This document shows, piece after piece, positions 11,957 through 21,442 of a DNA stretch of 64,000 nt. The notes under the pieces were generated by a model. It was not told the DNA's origin. It saw only the letters and a list, made by a program, of their open reading frames with translations, and did no database searches. The stretch is from Podospora pseudocomata (lineage: Eukaryota > Ascomycota > Sordariomycetes > Sordariales > Podosporaceae). How positions within the stretch are numbered: the stretch's first letter is position 1; each line of letters begins with the position of its first letter. The stretch is from assembly GCF_035222375.1 (NCBI RefSeq), contig NC_085889.1, forward strand, positions 868,001 to 932,000, read 5' to 3'. Both the position numbers and the translations under genes were made by a program.

Positions 11957-13246
11957 TCAACACCTAGGTAATCTTCCCATCAACCCATCTCCCCCCCCCA
12001 ACAAACCACCAACCCAGCAATTCCCCCCCTCCACCGCTTCCTCCCTCACCCTCCCCGCCCAGCTCCTCAAATTCCTAAACGCCCTCGCCCCTTTCAAAAA
12101 CTCGTCCCGTCCCCTCATCATCTCCCACCTCCCCAACTCAGCCATGTAATACCCCAACCCCTCCACCTTTTTATCCACCCCTTCTTCCTGCTCAGCAACA
12201 AAATGCACAAACAACCTCAACACCCCACCCGCATCGTAAACCCCTGAAAACGCCAACCCCTCCCCTTTTCCTTCCCCCCTTTTCCTTTCCCCCGGTGCGT
12301 AACTCCTCAGCACAAACATCCCCCTCGCCCCATAAGCCCCATCCACCGCCACCGCAGCAACACCCCCCTTCCCCCCCCTCCCAACAACCTCGACAAAAAA
12401 GTTAGGCGCAACAGGTACCTCGTACCTCTTGGTCGCGATGACAAACTCTTCCTCCCGATCCCGAATAAGATGTTCCAACTCTGCCGGTCGAACACCGTCG
12501 AAGCTGTACGGGGTGGGGATTACGTCAGGGAGCGAGTTGACCGGTTTCATGGCGTTGAAGGGGATGTAGATCCTGTTTTGGGGGAAGGCGGGGACACACC
12601 CGGCGATGGTGTCCAGGACCCCATCGGGGAGGAGGCGGTCGTCTTGGGAGGGGGGGAGGGAGGATTTATGCTGGAAGGTGTCATATGCTTCTGAGGAAAA
12701 GGACGTGGTTGTGAGGGTCTGTATCGGGGTTGAGAGGTAAGTCAAAATTTTGTCAAGGTCCGACGGTGAGGGGGAGAAGGGGGAGGGGAGGTGGATTCGG
12801 TGGTCGAGGAGGTGTTGTTCTTGGAGGAGGGAGTAGATTGTGGTGGTACCAGGGCGGGGGGGCAGAGGGGAGCGGACTCGTCGGGGGAGGGGAGGAGGGC
12901 GGGTGGGTCGGAAGAAGGAGGGGTGTAAGTCGCGGAGGTATCGGGTTTCGATCGGGGGGAAGGTGAGTGATTGGCTTCGACTGCTGCTGGTGTGGACGCG
13001 AGCGATGGTCATGTTTCGCACCGCGCCGGGGGCTGGGAGGGAGGTTCTACGGTCGCGGTCGCGGTCACGATCGCGGAGGGACCAGCATAAGCGTGGAAGC
13101 TGGGAGTAGTCGCTCCACAGGACGGGATAGTTTTCGTTGTTGTCGCCGATGGTGATTTTGGTGGGGCGTTGGTTGTCGTCGTCGTGGTCGTCGTCGTCGT
13201 CATCGTTTTCACGATGGCGCTTTGATCCGTGCGGCGGTGTGGTCAT
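11957..13246 (-). CDS. Hypothetical fungal protein, possibly of the DUF7924-like family
   Basis: A single open frame of 429 codons. The N-terminus is highly charged, with runs of Asp and an RD-repeat tract. The C-terminal half contains FFVEVVGRGG, then YGARGMFVLRSY, then a stretch ending LGYYMAELGRWEM, and RNLRSWAGRVREEA. This order resembles a widespread fungal family (from memory, DUF7924-like) in which members carry FxVEVK...GA..RA...YYM..L..W...RN.RDWA and which is thought to be related to PD-(D/E)XK nuclease folds. In this copy the expected Lys of ExK appears as Val, so activity would be doubtful if the assignment is right. The very C-rich plus strand (G-rich coding strand) and low-complexity tail suggest relaxed constraint. 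Function unknown. Confidence 0.5.
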   Translation of the reverse strand: MTTPPHGSKRHRENDDDDDDHDDDNQRPTKITIGDNNENYPVLWSDYSQLPRLCWSLRDRDRDRDRRTSLPAPGAVRNMTIARVHTSSSRSQSLTFPPIETRYLRDLHPSFFRPTRPPPLPRRVRSPLPPRPGTTTIYSLLQEQHLLDHRIHLPSPFSPSPSDLDKILTYLSTPIQTLTTTSFSSEAYDTFQHKSSLPPSQDDRLLPDGVLDTIAGCVPAFPQNRIYIPFNAMKPVNSLPDVIPTPYSFDGVRPAELEHLIRDREEEFVIATKRYEVPVAPNFFVEVVGRGGKGGVAAVAVDGAYGARGMFVLRSYAPGERKRGEGKGEGLAFSGVYDAGGVLRLFVHFVAEQEEGVDKKVEGLGYYMAELGRWEMMRGRDEFLKGARAFRNLRSWAGRVREEAVEGGNCWVGGLLGGGDGLMGRLPRC

Positions 13247-13646
13247 ATTGAGTTTTAAGGTCTTGTCACTGTCGAAACTGACACGGGTAGAGACAAAAGA
13301 CGGGAAAAGGCAGGGAGCGGGGAGCGGACCTGATGCGGTTTTCCACCCTTCCCATGGCCCATTTTATGGAAAAGACGGGAGCAGAGGTTGCACCTAACTG
13401 CACGCCACCGAGGAAGGAAAAGTGTCCAATGCTACACACAATCATCCGAAGCGAATCATGCCACTTCCATCCCATGGTTGGGTGTGTGACATGGTACATT
13501 TCGACTGGGCAGCAAAAGAATAACAAGGAAAATAGTTACACTGCATCTTTGGGTCAAGGTAAGGTAGGTTGACAGGTGTCATGACCTGTCATGGTGCCGC
13601 TGTGTTGCCCTTTTCCCGCCTTGAACTTGAGACACAGCACCGCTAC
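13247..13646. other. Intergenic, nothing recognised
   Basis: 400 bp between two minus-strand genes; it should hold the promoter of the hypothetical gene on its left and the 3' UTR of the metallopeptidase gene on its right. No domain or structured RNA was seen. Confidence 0.5.
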
Positions 13647-15583
13647 CTACAACCTCAACCGAATCCTCTCAAACACATTCGGCGTCAACCTCACGCAAAC
13701 CCCGGCCAACCGAAACAAACACTCCTGCGGATAGTAATTATACTCCATCGCCTCCCTCCCCCTCCCAAACCCAGTCCTATCCGCATACCTCCTCACCACC
13801 CTCCCCCACCACGCCCTAACCCCCCCATCCACCACCCCCTCAATCGAGTCCCTAAACACCACCCTCGGCGTGAACAGCTCCCCCCCAACCGTCCCATCAC
13901 AAACCCCATCCCTCCCCAGGTTAGTATCCCCCCCATTACACTCCCTCACCAACCCCCCGTCAATCAAGTCCATCAGCCCCGCCGCGACCCTCCCCTCGCT
14001 TGTCTCCATCGTATCCCTATCACTACCGCAGCTATACCCCCCATAATCCCAACCCCCAATCACCTGCCTGCCCAACAAACTCGCCGCGAAAGCAGTAGCC
14101 CAACCCTCGGAGAAAGCAAGCCCCTGCTCAACAGGACTACCTCCGCAGATAGTATGCGCCCCTCCCCTCCCGGGAATCCCCCCGGCAAGCGAGTACATGA
14201 AGTGATGGCCCAGCTCATGAGCAAAGTGATCCCCGCTCTGAGACCCAGCACTCCCCCAGATATCAATCTTGTTCTGTCCCGGGTAGTACCTCGACCAATC
14301 CATCGGGTACTGGATCCCCAGTTTGGGCACATCCCAGGCCCCGACCAACCGGTCAGCCGTTTGATGGATGGTGTTAAATTCGTTCCATAACCTGACCAGT
14401 TCCGGGCCAAAGGAGTGAGGGATGATGGCATCGACTGTTACTTCGTTTGTGGGGGAGATTTTGTAGGGGAGGGGGAATTCTGTGCCCCCCGTCCGGCCGA
14501 GGTGGCTTGTCCCGCCTCGGAACTGGAGTTTGGTATTGTCAAAGGCGACCGAGATCAAGACGATGAATTGGTCCGAGGGGAGGGTGATTGTTTTGGTGGC
14601 GCGGCCGGCGGGGGAGAGGGTGAGGGAGGTGAAGCCGTAGGTTTGGCGGGAGTCGTCGGTGATGTCCTGGATGTAGATCCAGACTGTGGCGCCTGACATT
14701 GGGGGGTGGGTTGCGGGGGTGGTGGAGCGGTCTTCCCAGCGGACACGGAGGGTTACTTTGTAGGTTTCCTTCTCTCGGCGAGGGGGGTTGCCGTCGATAG
14801 GGTAGGGGAGGAGGAGAGGGATGTTTGGTGGGTTGGACAATACGGGGGTGGGTTCGTCGGGGTAGTCGGGGCAGGAGCAGGTTTGGTTGAAGTCGGAGGG
14901 GTCGGGGAGGGGGATGGTGGGGATGGTTTGGTTACGGCGGTAGAGATCGAGGAGCCAGTTGTCCCTGTATTGTTGCGGTGAGTAGGGGGTTTGTGAAGAA
15001 GAAAAGGGGTTGCGTACCAGTACTCTGCGGGTTCTGTAAACTGAACTGCCAGGTGTGCCTTGTCTTTCTTGTCAGGCACCACGGTGAGGTACACCAAGTC
15101 TTTCCCAATCATCTTAATGTCAAGCGTGCCATTGCTGTTTTGCTGGGGTGCCACCTCCACTGACAGCTCATAGGAGCTCCCAACAGCAGGATCCTCGAGA
15201 TGGATCATTTCCTTCTGAGAAACTTCACTTGACACTACTTCCCCTGTAGCAACAACGGTAGGTTCAACATACTCAACCTGCACAGGTCTAATTCCAATCG
15301 AATAGGTGAGGTTCCTGCTGGCATAGTTCTTGCCCAATCGGGAAAAGGACAGGTCCAAGGGTAGATGAATCGATGAGCCAGTCTTGCCAGTGCCGATAGG
15401 TACCACTCTGGTGGGACGTGTAATCTTGACGCTGGCAGGCGGTTGTGCACGAACAGTAGTTTCGACGGCCTGTTCGCGTTCGGTAATGGATCCAATGACA
15501 ATCCAGGCTATGAACAGACCTAGGAGGCCAATCAAGGCCAACGAGCGCTGTTGAAACATGGTGAGCTTGGCGATGATTGCCAT
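13647..15583 (-). CDS. Membrane-anchored zinc metallopeptidase-like protein (HELGH motif)
   Basis: Two exons, 15018-15583 and 13647-14964, with a 53-nt intron (GTACGC..ATACAG) that restores the frame as EYW-DNWLLDLYRRN; 627 residues. A hydrophobic stretch at about residues 15-32 follows a short N-terminus and looks like a signal anchor (type II membrane protein) rather than a cleaved signal. The luminal or extracellular part has a beta-rich region and then a catalytic module: H438-E-L-G-H442 in HFAHELGHHF and, 33 residues later, E475 in FSEGWATAF. HExxH with a downstream Glu is the layout of gluzincin peptidases, where two His and one Glu hold zinc. Six or more Cys suggest a secretory-pathway fold. 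I do not recognise a named family, and substrates are unknown. The first ATG is used; an ATG nine codons in is an alternative. Confidence 0.75.
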
Positions 15584-16229
15584 GGAGCCTGCAGCGGTGC
15601 GACGCTGTCGGCTGCCGTTCTTATAGGTTTTCGTGTCATGCTGTCGTCGACGTTGGTAGCCGTGGTCTAGACTCCACTCTAGTTCTCTACAGCTCAGCCG
15701 CAGCAGACTTAGTTGGGCCGAAGCAGTGCGTGATAAGGAGAGGCGTCCAGTCTAGCTGTTTTGTGGTCGGTGTATGAGTGAGTCAGGTTGGTGGCAGCGA
15801 ATCGAGAAGACATACGGTAAAGGATGCCTGGAACAGGCTTAGGATATCTAGTCTTGCCACCAATGTCGTCTTCTCAAGGGCGAGTTGTTCACCCGCCTTT
15901 CGATTGGCATCAGCCCTACGCTAGCTTGTTCTGTTTAATATCGTCGGTGTTGGAACTGTGGCTGCATGATGGCTTCAGCTCGCGTATCTGATCCAATGGT
16001 TGATCCGACTAGACTCTGGACTCACCGGTTAGCAACAGGTGCGGCACGACTTAGCTGTTTCGTCCCAATCCCACACAATACTCATGAGAAAGGAAGATAG
16101 TGTTGAAAATCAAGTAGGTATATTGCGTGCGGTACGTGCTGGGGGGTGGGGGGTATCCAAAAAAACAACAATCATCCTCTCCTTCCTTTACATATCTCGT
16201 AAACTTCTTCCAATCGAAAGCCCAGAATT
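15584..16229. other. Intergenic, nothing recognised
   Basis: About 650 bp holding the promoter side of the metallopeptidase gene and the 3' side of the next minus-strand gene. No gene or RNA was recognised. Confidence 0.5.
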
Positions 16230-17009
16230 TCATAAGAGAATCAAAAAGGTAAGCAAGCTCAAGGTCACCGTCATCCCGCCAGAGCCTTTCAATATCCCAG
16301 CAAGGTTCTGTTGCATTTGGCTAGGAGCCGCCTGGCTGGCTACCACCTGCCCAGTAGATGCCAGGACCCTCTTCCCAGTGTTGTATTGAATGTTGTAAAC
16401 AGGCGCAGTCGTTAATTCGGCCGGTGTCCCCAATCCGTTCGGGCACTGCGCTTGGTTTGCTGCTGGCCAGTCCAGATTGCACGGTTCGTCGTGTCCCCAA
16501 GAACAGATAGGATCCAAGATGTTGAAAAGAATGTGGTTCTTGCCGACCCAGGTATCCTTCTCAAGGCAGCTGGCGAGGAAGTTCATGCTGTTTGCCGCGC
16601 TCAAAGGAAGCTTGCCGTCTGGTGTATGGATCAAGTCGGAGCATTCAGAAGCTGCCAATTCCTCATACTCCATGGGCGTCTCGCCGCCAGCTGTTGGCTT
16701 CTCTGTCGCCGAATAGCCCGAGTACAGATAATTCCAAGCGTCGTAGCTGACATCGTATGCGCCCTCGCTCTGATCGATGCGCAAAAGTTTGACCTTCCTC
16801 CCCTCATAACTGAGCGAAATGCAGATGTTGTTGCAGTCAACTGAGCCAGGCCAGTAGGCGATGCGATTGGTGTCCACCTTGCAGCCCAAAACTCCAACTG
16901 AAGAAGAATAACTCTCGTGAGGTGTCGCCCAAACGGTGCCTTTGGCCGCGCGCGCTGTTGTGGCGGCGGCGATGAGAAGCGAAGAGAATTGAATGGCTTG
17001 GCGCATCAT
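16230..17009 (-). CDS. Secreted, probably GPI-anchored protein with a double-psi-barrel-like core
   Basis: Single exon, 259 residues. An N-terminal signal peptide (about residues 1-21, ending ATTARAA) and a C-terminal hydrophobic tail preceded by small residues (KGSGG) fit a GPI-anchored cell-surface protein. The mature part starts GTVWATPHESYSSSVGVLGC and contains CNNICISLSY, KLLRIDQSEGAYDVSYDAWN and LPLSAANSMNF, motifs shared by a family of fungal secreted proteins. The Cys pattern and the ID.SEGA.D.SYDAWN core suggest a six-stranded double-psi beta-barrel, as in barwin, expansin and cerato-platanin relatives (inference). No enzymatic role is known to me. The start could be either of two adjacent ATGs. 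Confidence 0.8.
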   Translation of the reverse strand: MMRQAIQFSSLLIAAATTARAAKGTVWATPHESYSSSVGVLGCKVDTNRIAYWPGSVDCNNICISLSYEGRKVKLLRIDQSEGAYDVSYDAWNYLYSGYSATEKPTAGGETPMEYEELAASECSDLIHTPDGKLPLSAANSMNFLASCLEKDTWVGKNHILFNILDPICSWGHDEPCNLDWPAANQAQCPNGLGTPAELTTAPVYNIQYNTGKRVLASTGQVVASQAAPSQMQQNLAGILKGSGGMTVTLSLLTFLILL

Positions 17010-17517
17010 GGCGACTAATGAATGTGAATCTGTGAAAAGGAGCGTAGGTTTGTTTGTATAGAGTGTACCAAGTATGTACTGTGTGTGTAAGTGCTGGTTA
17101 AAAGAATGTGGTTGTATGTATCATGGTCAAGAATGAAGCGAATGTCAAGCCAACATGGCGGCAGATTGTCACCAGGTCAAGCAGCAAAAAGCGACGATGA
17201 GAACTGAAGGTTTCCGCGCCCACGTCAAACTCACGAGAGAGAAAAGAAGAAGGACACGCGCTGGGCCGCTGGCGGCGTCAGGAACCAAAAGCCAACGCCC
17301 TCACTGAGACTCTGAGAGAGATTAAAGTCGACCGTTTGGGATTAGGCTGAGGATTGTGGAGTGCGCTAATTGGCCCAACGGCGACAAGCGAGATCCACAG
17401 GGGTTCATTACCCCCCCGAACATTGGATGGGGCACGCGGGGATTGGCCCACATCTGCAAGTGATTCCGAGCAGCCGACAAGCAGTGGGTTAGGGTTCAAT
17501 GGAGGTTCAAACGATGC
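17010..17517. other. Intergenic, nothing recognised
   Basis: About 500 bp upstream of the GPI-type protein gene and downstream of the Ntn hydrolase gene. No domain, RNA or clear repeat was seen. Confidence 0.5.
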
Positions 17518-18636
17518 TCAGATCTCATCGGGAATGTCATTGGTGTTCCTCCTTCGTTCTTCGAGTCTCCTTGGAAGTGGCGGCACCGATACAACCTCAG
17601 TTGCCTCCATATCCCCCCCCCGGAATGAGTAGGTGAAGGTCCAACCCGAACCTGCGCCCCCATGTTCGCCTTTGGTGTTGGCCACCACAATCCCGCTCGA
17701 CATGTTGGGATACTTGCGCAGCATTCTGGCAACAACATCCTCTGCGGCATCCTGTGGGCTCATCCCCTGTCTCAAGTTCTCGATAGCCTGGTAGCAAGGC
17801 AAGAAGCGCATCATAATATCGCCGTCCCCGGTGGCTCCGCATCCACCAACATCACCGTCAACATAAGACCCGCTCCCGACAATCGGGCCATCTCCAACTC
17901 TTCCAGGGACTTTGTGTGAAGCCCCGTTGGTCGATGTTCCCGCGGCCATAATCCCTGATTCATGGATCACAACCATGGATATAGTGTCATGCGACACAGC
18001 GCCCTCGTCCTCCATCACCGATCTCGCCAGTGTCTGCTGATCAATCCCAGGCAACGGCGTATAGGGCCCACACGAAGTGCTCGGGTCAGGCGCAACATTC
18101 AGCCTATAATTGGACTGGCAATTGGCCCTCTTCCAAGCCTCGCACTTCTCCTTGCTTGCCTCGGTCGTTAAATCCTGTTCCTTGAACCCATTCTCGATGG
18201 CAAAATTGGTAGCCAAATCTCCAACAAGAAGTGAATGCCTAGTGTGCTCCAGTACAGCACGTGCGACACCAATCGCGTCCTTGATCCTCCGCAAGCCGGC
18301 AACAGCACCGGTCTTCATGGAGGTGCCATCCATGACCATGGCATCAAGAGTGGTCTCGCAGGACTCGTCCGGTGAGCCGCCATAGCCAACAGTGGTATCG
18401 CACTGGTTCTTCTCACATGTCGCACACCCAATCTCAACTGCATCCAAAGCGGACGTGTTTCTGTCGGCGATGAGGGCGAGATATGCCGCATCAGTGGCCG
18501 CTGTGAAAGCGCCGCCCCACGTGTTGATCACGAAGGGGAGCCCTGGGCTTCGGCTTGCAGAAACACATGTTGAAGCGGTCAAAAAGGCGAGAAACGAGAG
18601 CACCGCAGAGGCACGGGAATAAGGCCGGAGCACCAT
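17518..18636 (-). CDS. N4-(beta-N-acetylglucosaminyl)-L-asparaginase (aspartylglucosaminidase), Ntn hydrolase
   Basis: Cleaves the GlcNAc-asparagine bond of N-glycoproteins during their breakdown; usually lysosomal/vacuolar or secreted. Intronless, 372 residues. A signal peptide covers about residues 1-27. LPFVINTWGGAF opens the fold, DAVEIGCATCE follows, and GYGGSPDESCETTLDAMVMDG is the substrate-pocket segment. The autocleavage site and N-terminal nucleophile of the beta subunit is T218 in AVSHDTISMVVI. After it come NGASHKVPGRVGDGPIVGSG and GATGDGD, the glycine-rich substrate loops. The precursor should split itself before T218 into alpha and beta chains. Cys pairs match the disulfide-rich family. 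Length and motif order are normal and nothing looks damaged. Confidence 0.94.
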   Translation of the reverse strand: MVLRPYSRASAVLSFLAFLTASTCVSASRSPGLPFVINTWGGAFTAATDAAYLALIADRNTSALDAVEIGCATCEKNQCDTTVGYGGSPDESCETTLDAMVMDGTSMKTGAVAGLRRIKDAIGVARAVLEHTRHSLLVGDLATNFAIENGFKEQDLTTEASKEKCEAWKRANCQSNYRLNVAPDPSTSCGPYTPLPGIDQQTLARSVMEDEGAVSHDTISMVVIHESGIMAAGTSTNGASHKVPGRVGDGPIVGSGSYVDGDVGGCGATGDGDIMMRFLPCYQAIENLRQGMSPQDAAEDVVARMLRKYPNMSSGIVVANTKGEHGGAGSGWTFTYSFRGGDMEATEVVSVPPLPRRLEERRRNTNDIPDEI

Positions 18637-18916
18637 GGCAAAATTGCGAGGTGCAAAAGAATGAAGAGTAGCCCAAACTCAAGTTCGGGGGAGAGGTGAG
18701 TGATAAGGAACATCGAGTAAGGAAGGTGGTGCTGGATAAAATGGAGAGGTGGTCCGTGCCGCCCTTTGTCACCTGGCCACCGGCAAGAAAACAAGGCTCA
18801 GGGGGAGGACCCCTACCCTAACCCTGACATGCCTCCTTCATTCCCGACAACCACATCCAGAGCAAACCACGAGATCTGGAAAGAAATGTGCACAGTCACA
18901 GCATGTCAGCCATAGT

Positions 18917-19380
18917 TTAATCAGACCCTTGTTGGTAAAAACTAACAAGACAGTGACAGCAGTCTCTCGCCACGACTAAGAACAACAAACAAAGTGTCCT
19001 AACCCACTCGAACTTCCTTGCGGCCTTCTCCATGTTCCGCGCTCCAACCTCATCCCAACCCCCCACACCAACTCTGAACCCCCACCTAACAAAACAGCAA
19101 AACCCAAACCACAAACAAAAAAAACCCACCGAAAACCACAAACAAAAACCAACAAAGCCATCACAATATTGGAATGAGCCACCTCCTTGTGGCCATGCAC
19201 GAGCGCCATGCAACTCTCTGCCTCCTGCAAGAACTGGGCCACGGTGTCGTTGAACGCCTCAGCGTGCGGGTGATCAGTGTTGAAGGTCATCAAGTGGGCG
19301 AGAAGGGCTAGCTTGTCAGCGAGGGTATGCATTCTGGCAAGCTTTTCGTTGAGGAGGTCGTTGAAGGGGGTGGTTGTGGA
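18917..19380 (-). CDS. Possible small helical protein gene (gene model uncertain)
   Basis: A minus-strand frame upstream of 19030 reads as an amphipathic, helix-rich segment: FNDLLNEKLARMHTLADK, then HAEAFNDTVAQFLQEAES and HKEVAHSNIVMALL. A downstream frame begins VGARNMEKAARKFEWVRTL. The two would join in phase if a G/T-rich intron between about 19030 and 19140 (GTTTTT..GATGAG) were removed; that donor is weak. An acceptor-like CAG at about 19381 suggests a further 5' exon, but no start codon could be joined cleanly. The helical heptad character suggests a coiled-coil adaptor, but I do not recognise the family. The frame could also be spurious. Confidence 0.35.
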
Positions 19381-21442
19381 TTCCTGGGTGGAAATTGGGA
19401 GGTTAAGTTGGTTGCGGCAAAAGGGCAGATAGGTGGAGGGTGGCGAATCTTGAAGACTAGAGGGTTTGAGGTGTTGCGTTGGTTGGTGGTGGCGGGGGAG
19501 TCAGCCTGGAGATGGTTAGCATGGAAGCTAAACAGCGATGACGGGGAATGGGCTGGGCCGGGAAGAGACTTGCCATGTTGTGACTTCTATTCACTGTTCG
19601 ATGATAAAAATAATGTAAATGGAAAGCAGAAGCTTTCAGGTTGGTATAGTGGTTAGAATTGCCGTGAAAGAATGATGGCCGTAAATGAATGACGGTCGTA
19701 AAAGAAATGCTGACCGTAAGAGACTAATGGCCGTAATCTGTAAAAAAAGGCTCAAGATGGTGAATATACCTTAAGCGAGAAAACGAGAACAAGAAGAGTC
19801 ACAGGAGCTCACGAGGTCAGATCCAAGGCAGTTGTTGTGCTGAATCTGCAATTGTTTTCGCCGGTTGTTTTGGGTGTCGGCAGATAATAGAAGAAAATGA
19901 GTGGGCACTGACAGTGCAAATACACTGGGCCTTGATGGTTGCATGTGAAGACAGGTTGCCAGTGGTAAGAGAGCATACCTAAAGGTTAGTAAGGTATCTT
20001 GGAGAACCAGGCATATCTGTTCCGGATATTACAGAACTAATGTACCTAAATCATAGGCACATCACTCCGAACGCTTTGCCTTCGGCTTGGAACCTAGTTG
20101 AACCCGAAGATATGTGTTGATACCTACTTTCTTATCATGAGAGTCAAAATATAAGGATACCAGAACACGATTTTACGCATAACCGAACAGCCACGATTAC
20201 TCCTCCCAAAGCTTCTTAGTAATCTTTCATTTAATAATACTAACACTGCTGATAACCCATCACTTGTTCATGTACAGAGCACTCCTGCCGAAAGTCCAGT
20301 CTTAGAGCCCCGAGAAGTGGCACTGACTTGGTTGTCATCTTCCTAGCTGAGCAGTTCTGACTCTAATCTCCATGTGATTACATCTGTGTGTTTGTATCCT
20401 GCAATCGGGAGCAATATGGACTGGAACCCATGACTTTAAGAATGTGTCATGTTTCACGACAGGGTGCTAGTCACTTGGTTTCCGAGTCAACCCCTCACAA
20501 GCAAGTTGCACCATACCATAGGAAAGAGTATATAGCTCGCAAGTTAACGCTGTGTATCTAATCTAATCTTTGAACGAGTAGCATCAGTAAACGAGTTACC
20601 GATAGAGTATTTCATCAAATCGAAGGAAACAGACACAGTGAGCAACTGGACGTACATGAAAACAACATTTGAAGACATGTGGGGTGCTCCAATATTGACT
20701 GCTATCCCATGCTGAGCTGAGCCCTCATGACATTCAACACCCAGTTGGACGTCGGGGGCCATCATCCTAGCATTCCAGAATAGTGAATTTTCCCTTCTGC
20801 TGCCTTCTCCTGGCCCCCGCTAACCTTCCCCATGTGGGTTACATACCATGAGAGCTCCAATCACAACTTGAGGTTCCAGACGGCCTTTTTCAGTTCCATT
20901 TCCTTCCTGCCTACCTTTTGTACCATAATCACCTTCGATTGCCTCGAGATTTCAGTATCACCCAATTCAATCTCGACTCAACTGTGGCCTATTCAAAATG
21001 GTAATGCCGGTGATGTACCTCCACAGAAGAGGTCAGTATTCGCTCATTTATAGGGTTTCTACTTTTGTACAGGATACAACCAAGACAGGGAAAGAACAAG
21101 GCAGAGTGAGGCATGATACTCAGGGATAGATGCGAATAGGGAAGAGATATACACCAGTAAAATCCTGAAACCATGGCCTTGTTGTGAGCTATCCCAGTGA
21201 ATGATGTCGTCGATGTGTCGATGTTGTGCCTGAAAGGGTAAGGCGCAATGCGGGTCTGGGCCAAGCCGCATGGATCCGCGGCCAAAGTGGCGCTTTAATC
21301 CTTGACCTTTGTCTCCACCTTCCAAAGCCCCATCGCAGTCGCGTCAGTCCGACGCGTTTATCAGAACCTCTCATCACTTTTTTTTTGCTGCGCATAGATC
21401 CAATCATCATTTTTCACTTGCGCAAATCATTCAGTCGACAAC
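19381..21442. other. Long intergenic region with a small repeat block
   Basis: About 2 kb. Apart from the short tandem repeat at 19656-19738 and a tRNA box-A-like sequence just before it, no gene is recognisable. The region is richer in A and T than its neighbours. The last few hundred bases must hold the promoter of the DEK_C-type gene. Confidence 0.5.
19656..19738. repeat. Degenerate tandem repeat, ~17-18 bp unit ending CCGTAA
   Basis: Five imperfect copies in a row, each beginning GA or AGA and ending in CCGT(A/G)A, for example GAATGATGGCCGTAAAT and GAATGACGGTCGTAAAA. A sequence matching the tRNA box A consensus, TGGTATAGTGG, lies directly before it at about 19642-19652, but no box B follows at tRNA distance. 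Confidence 0.6.
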
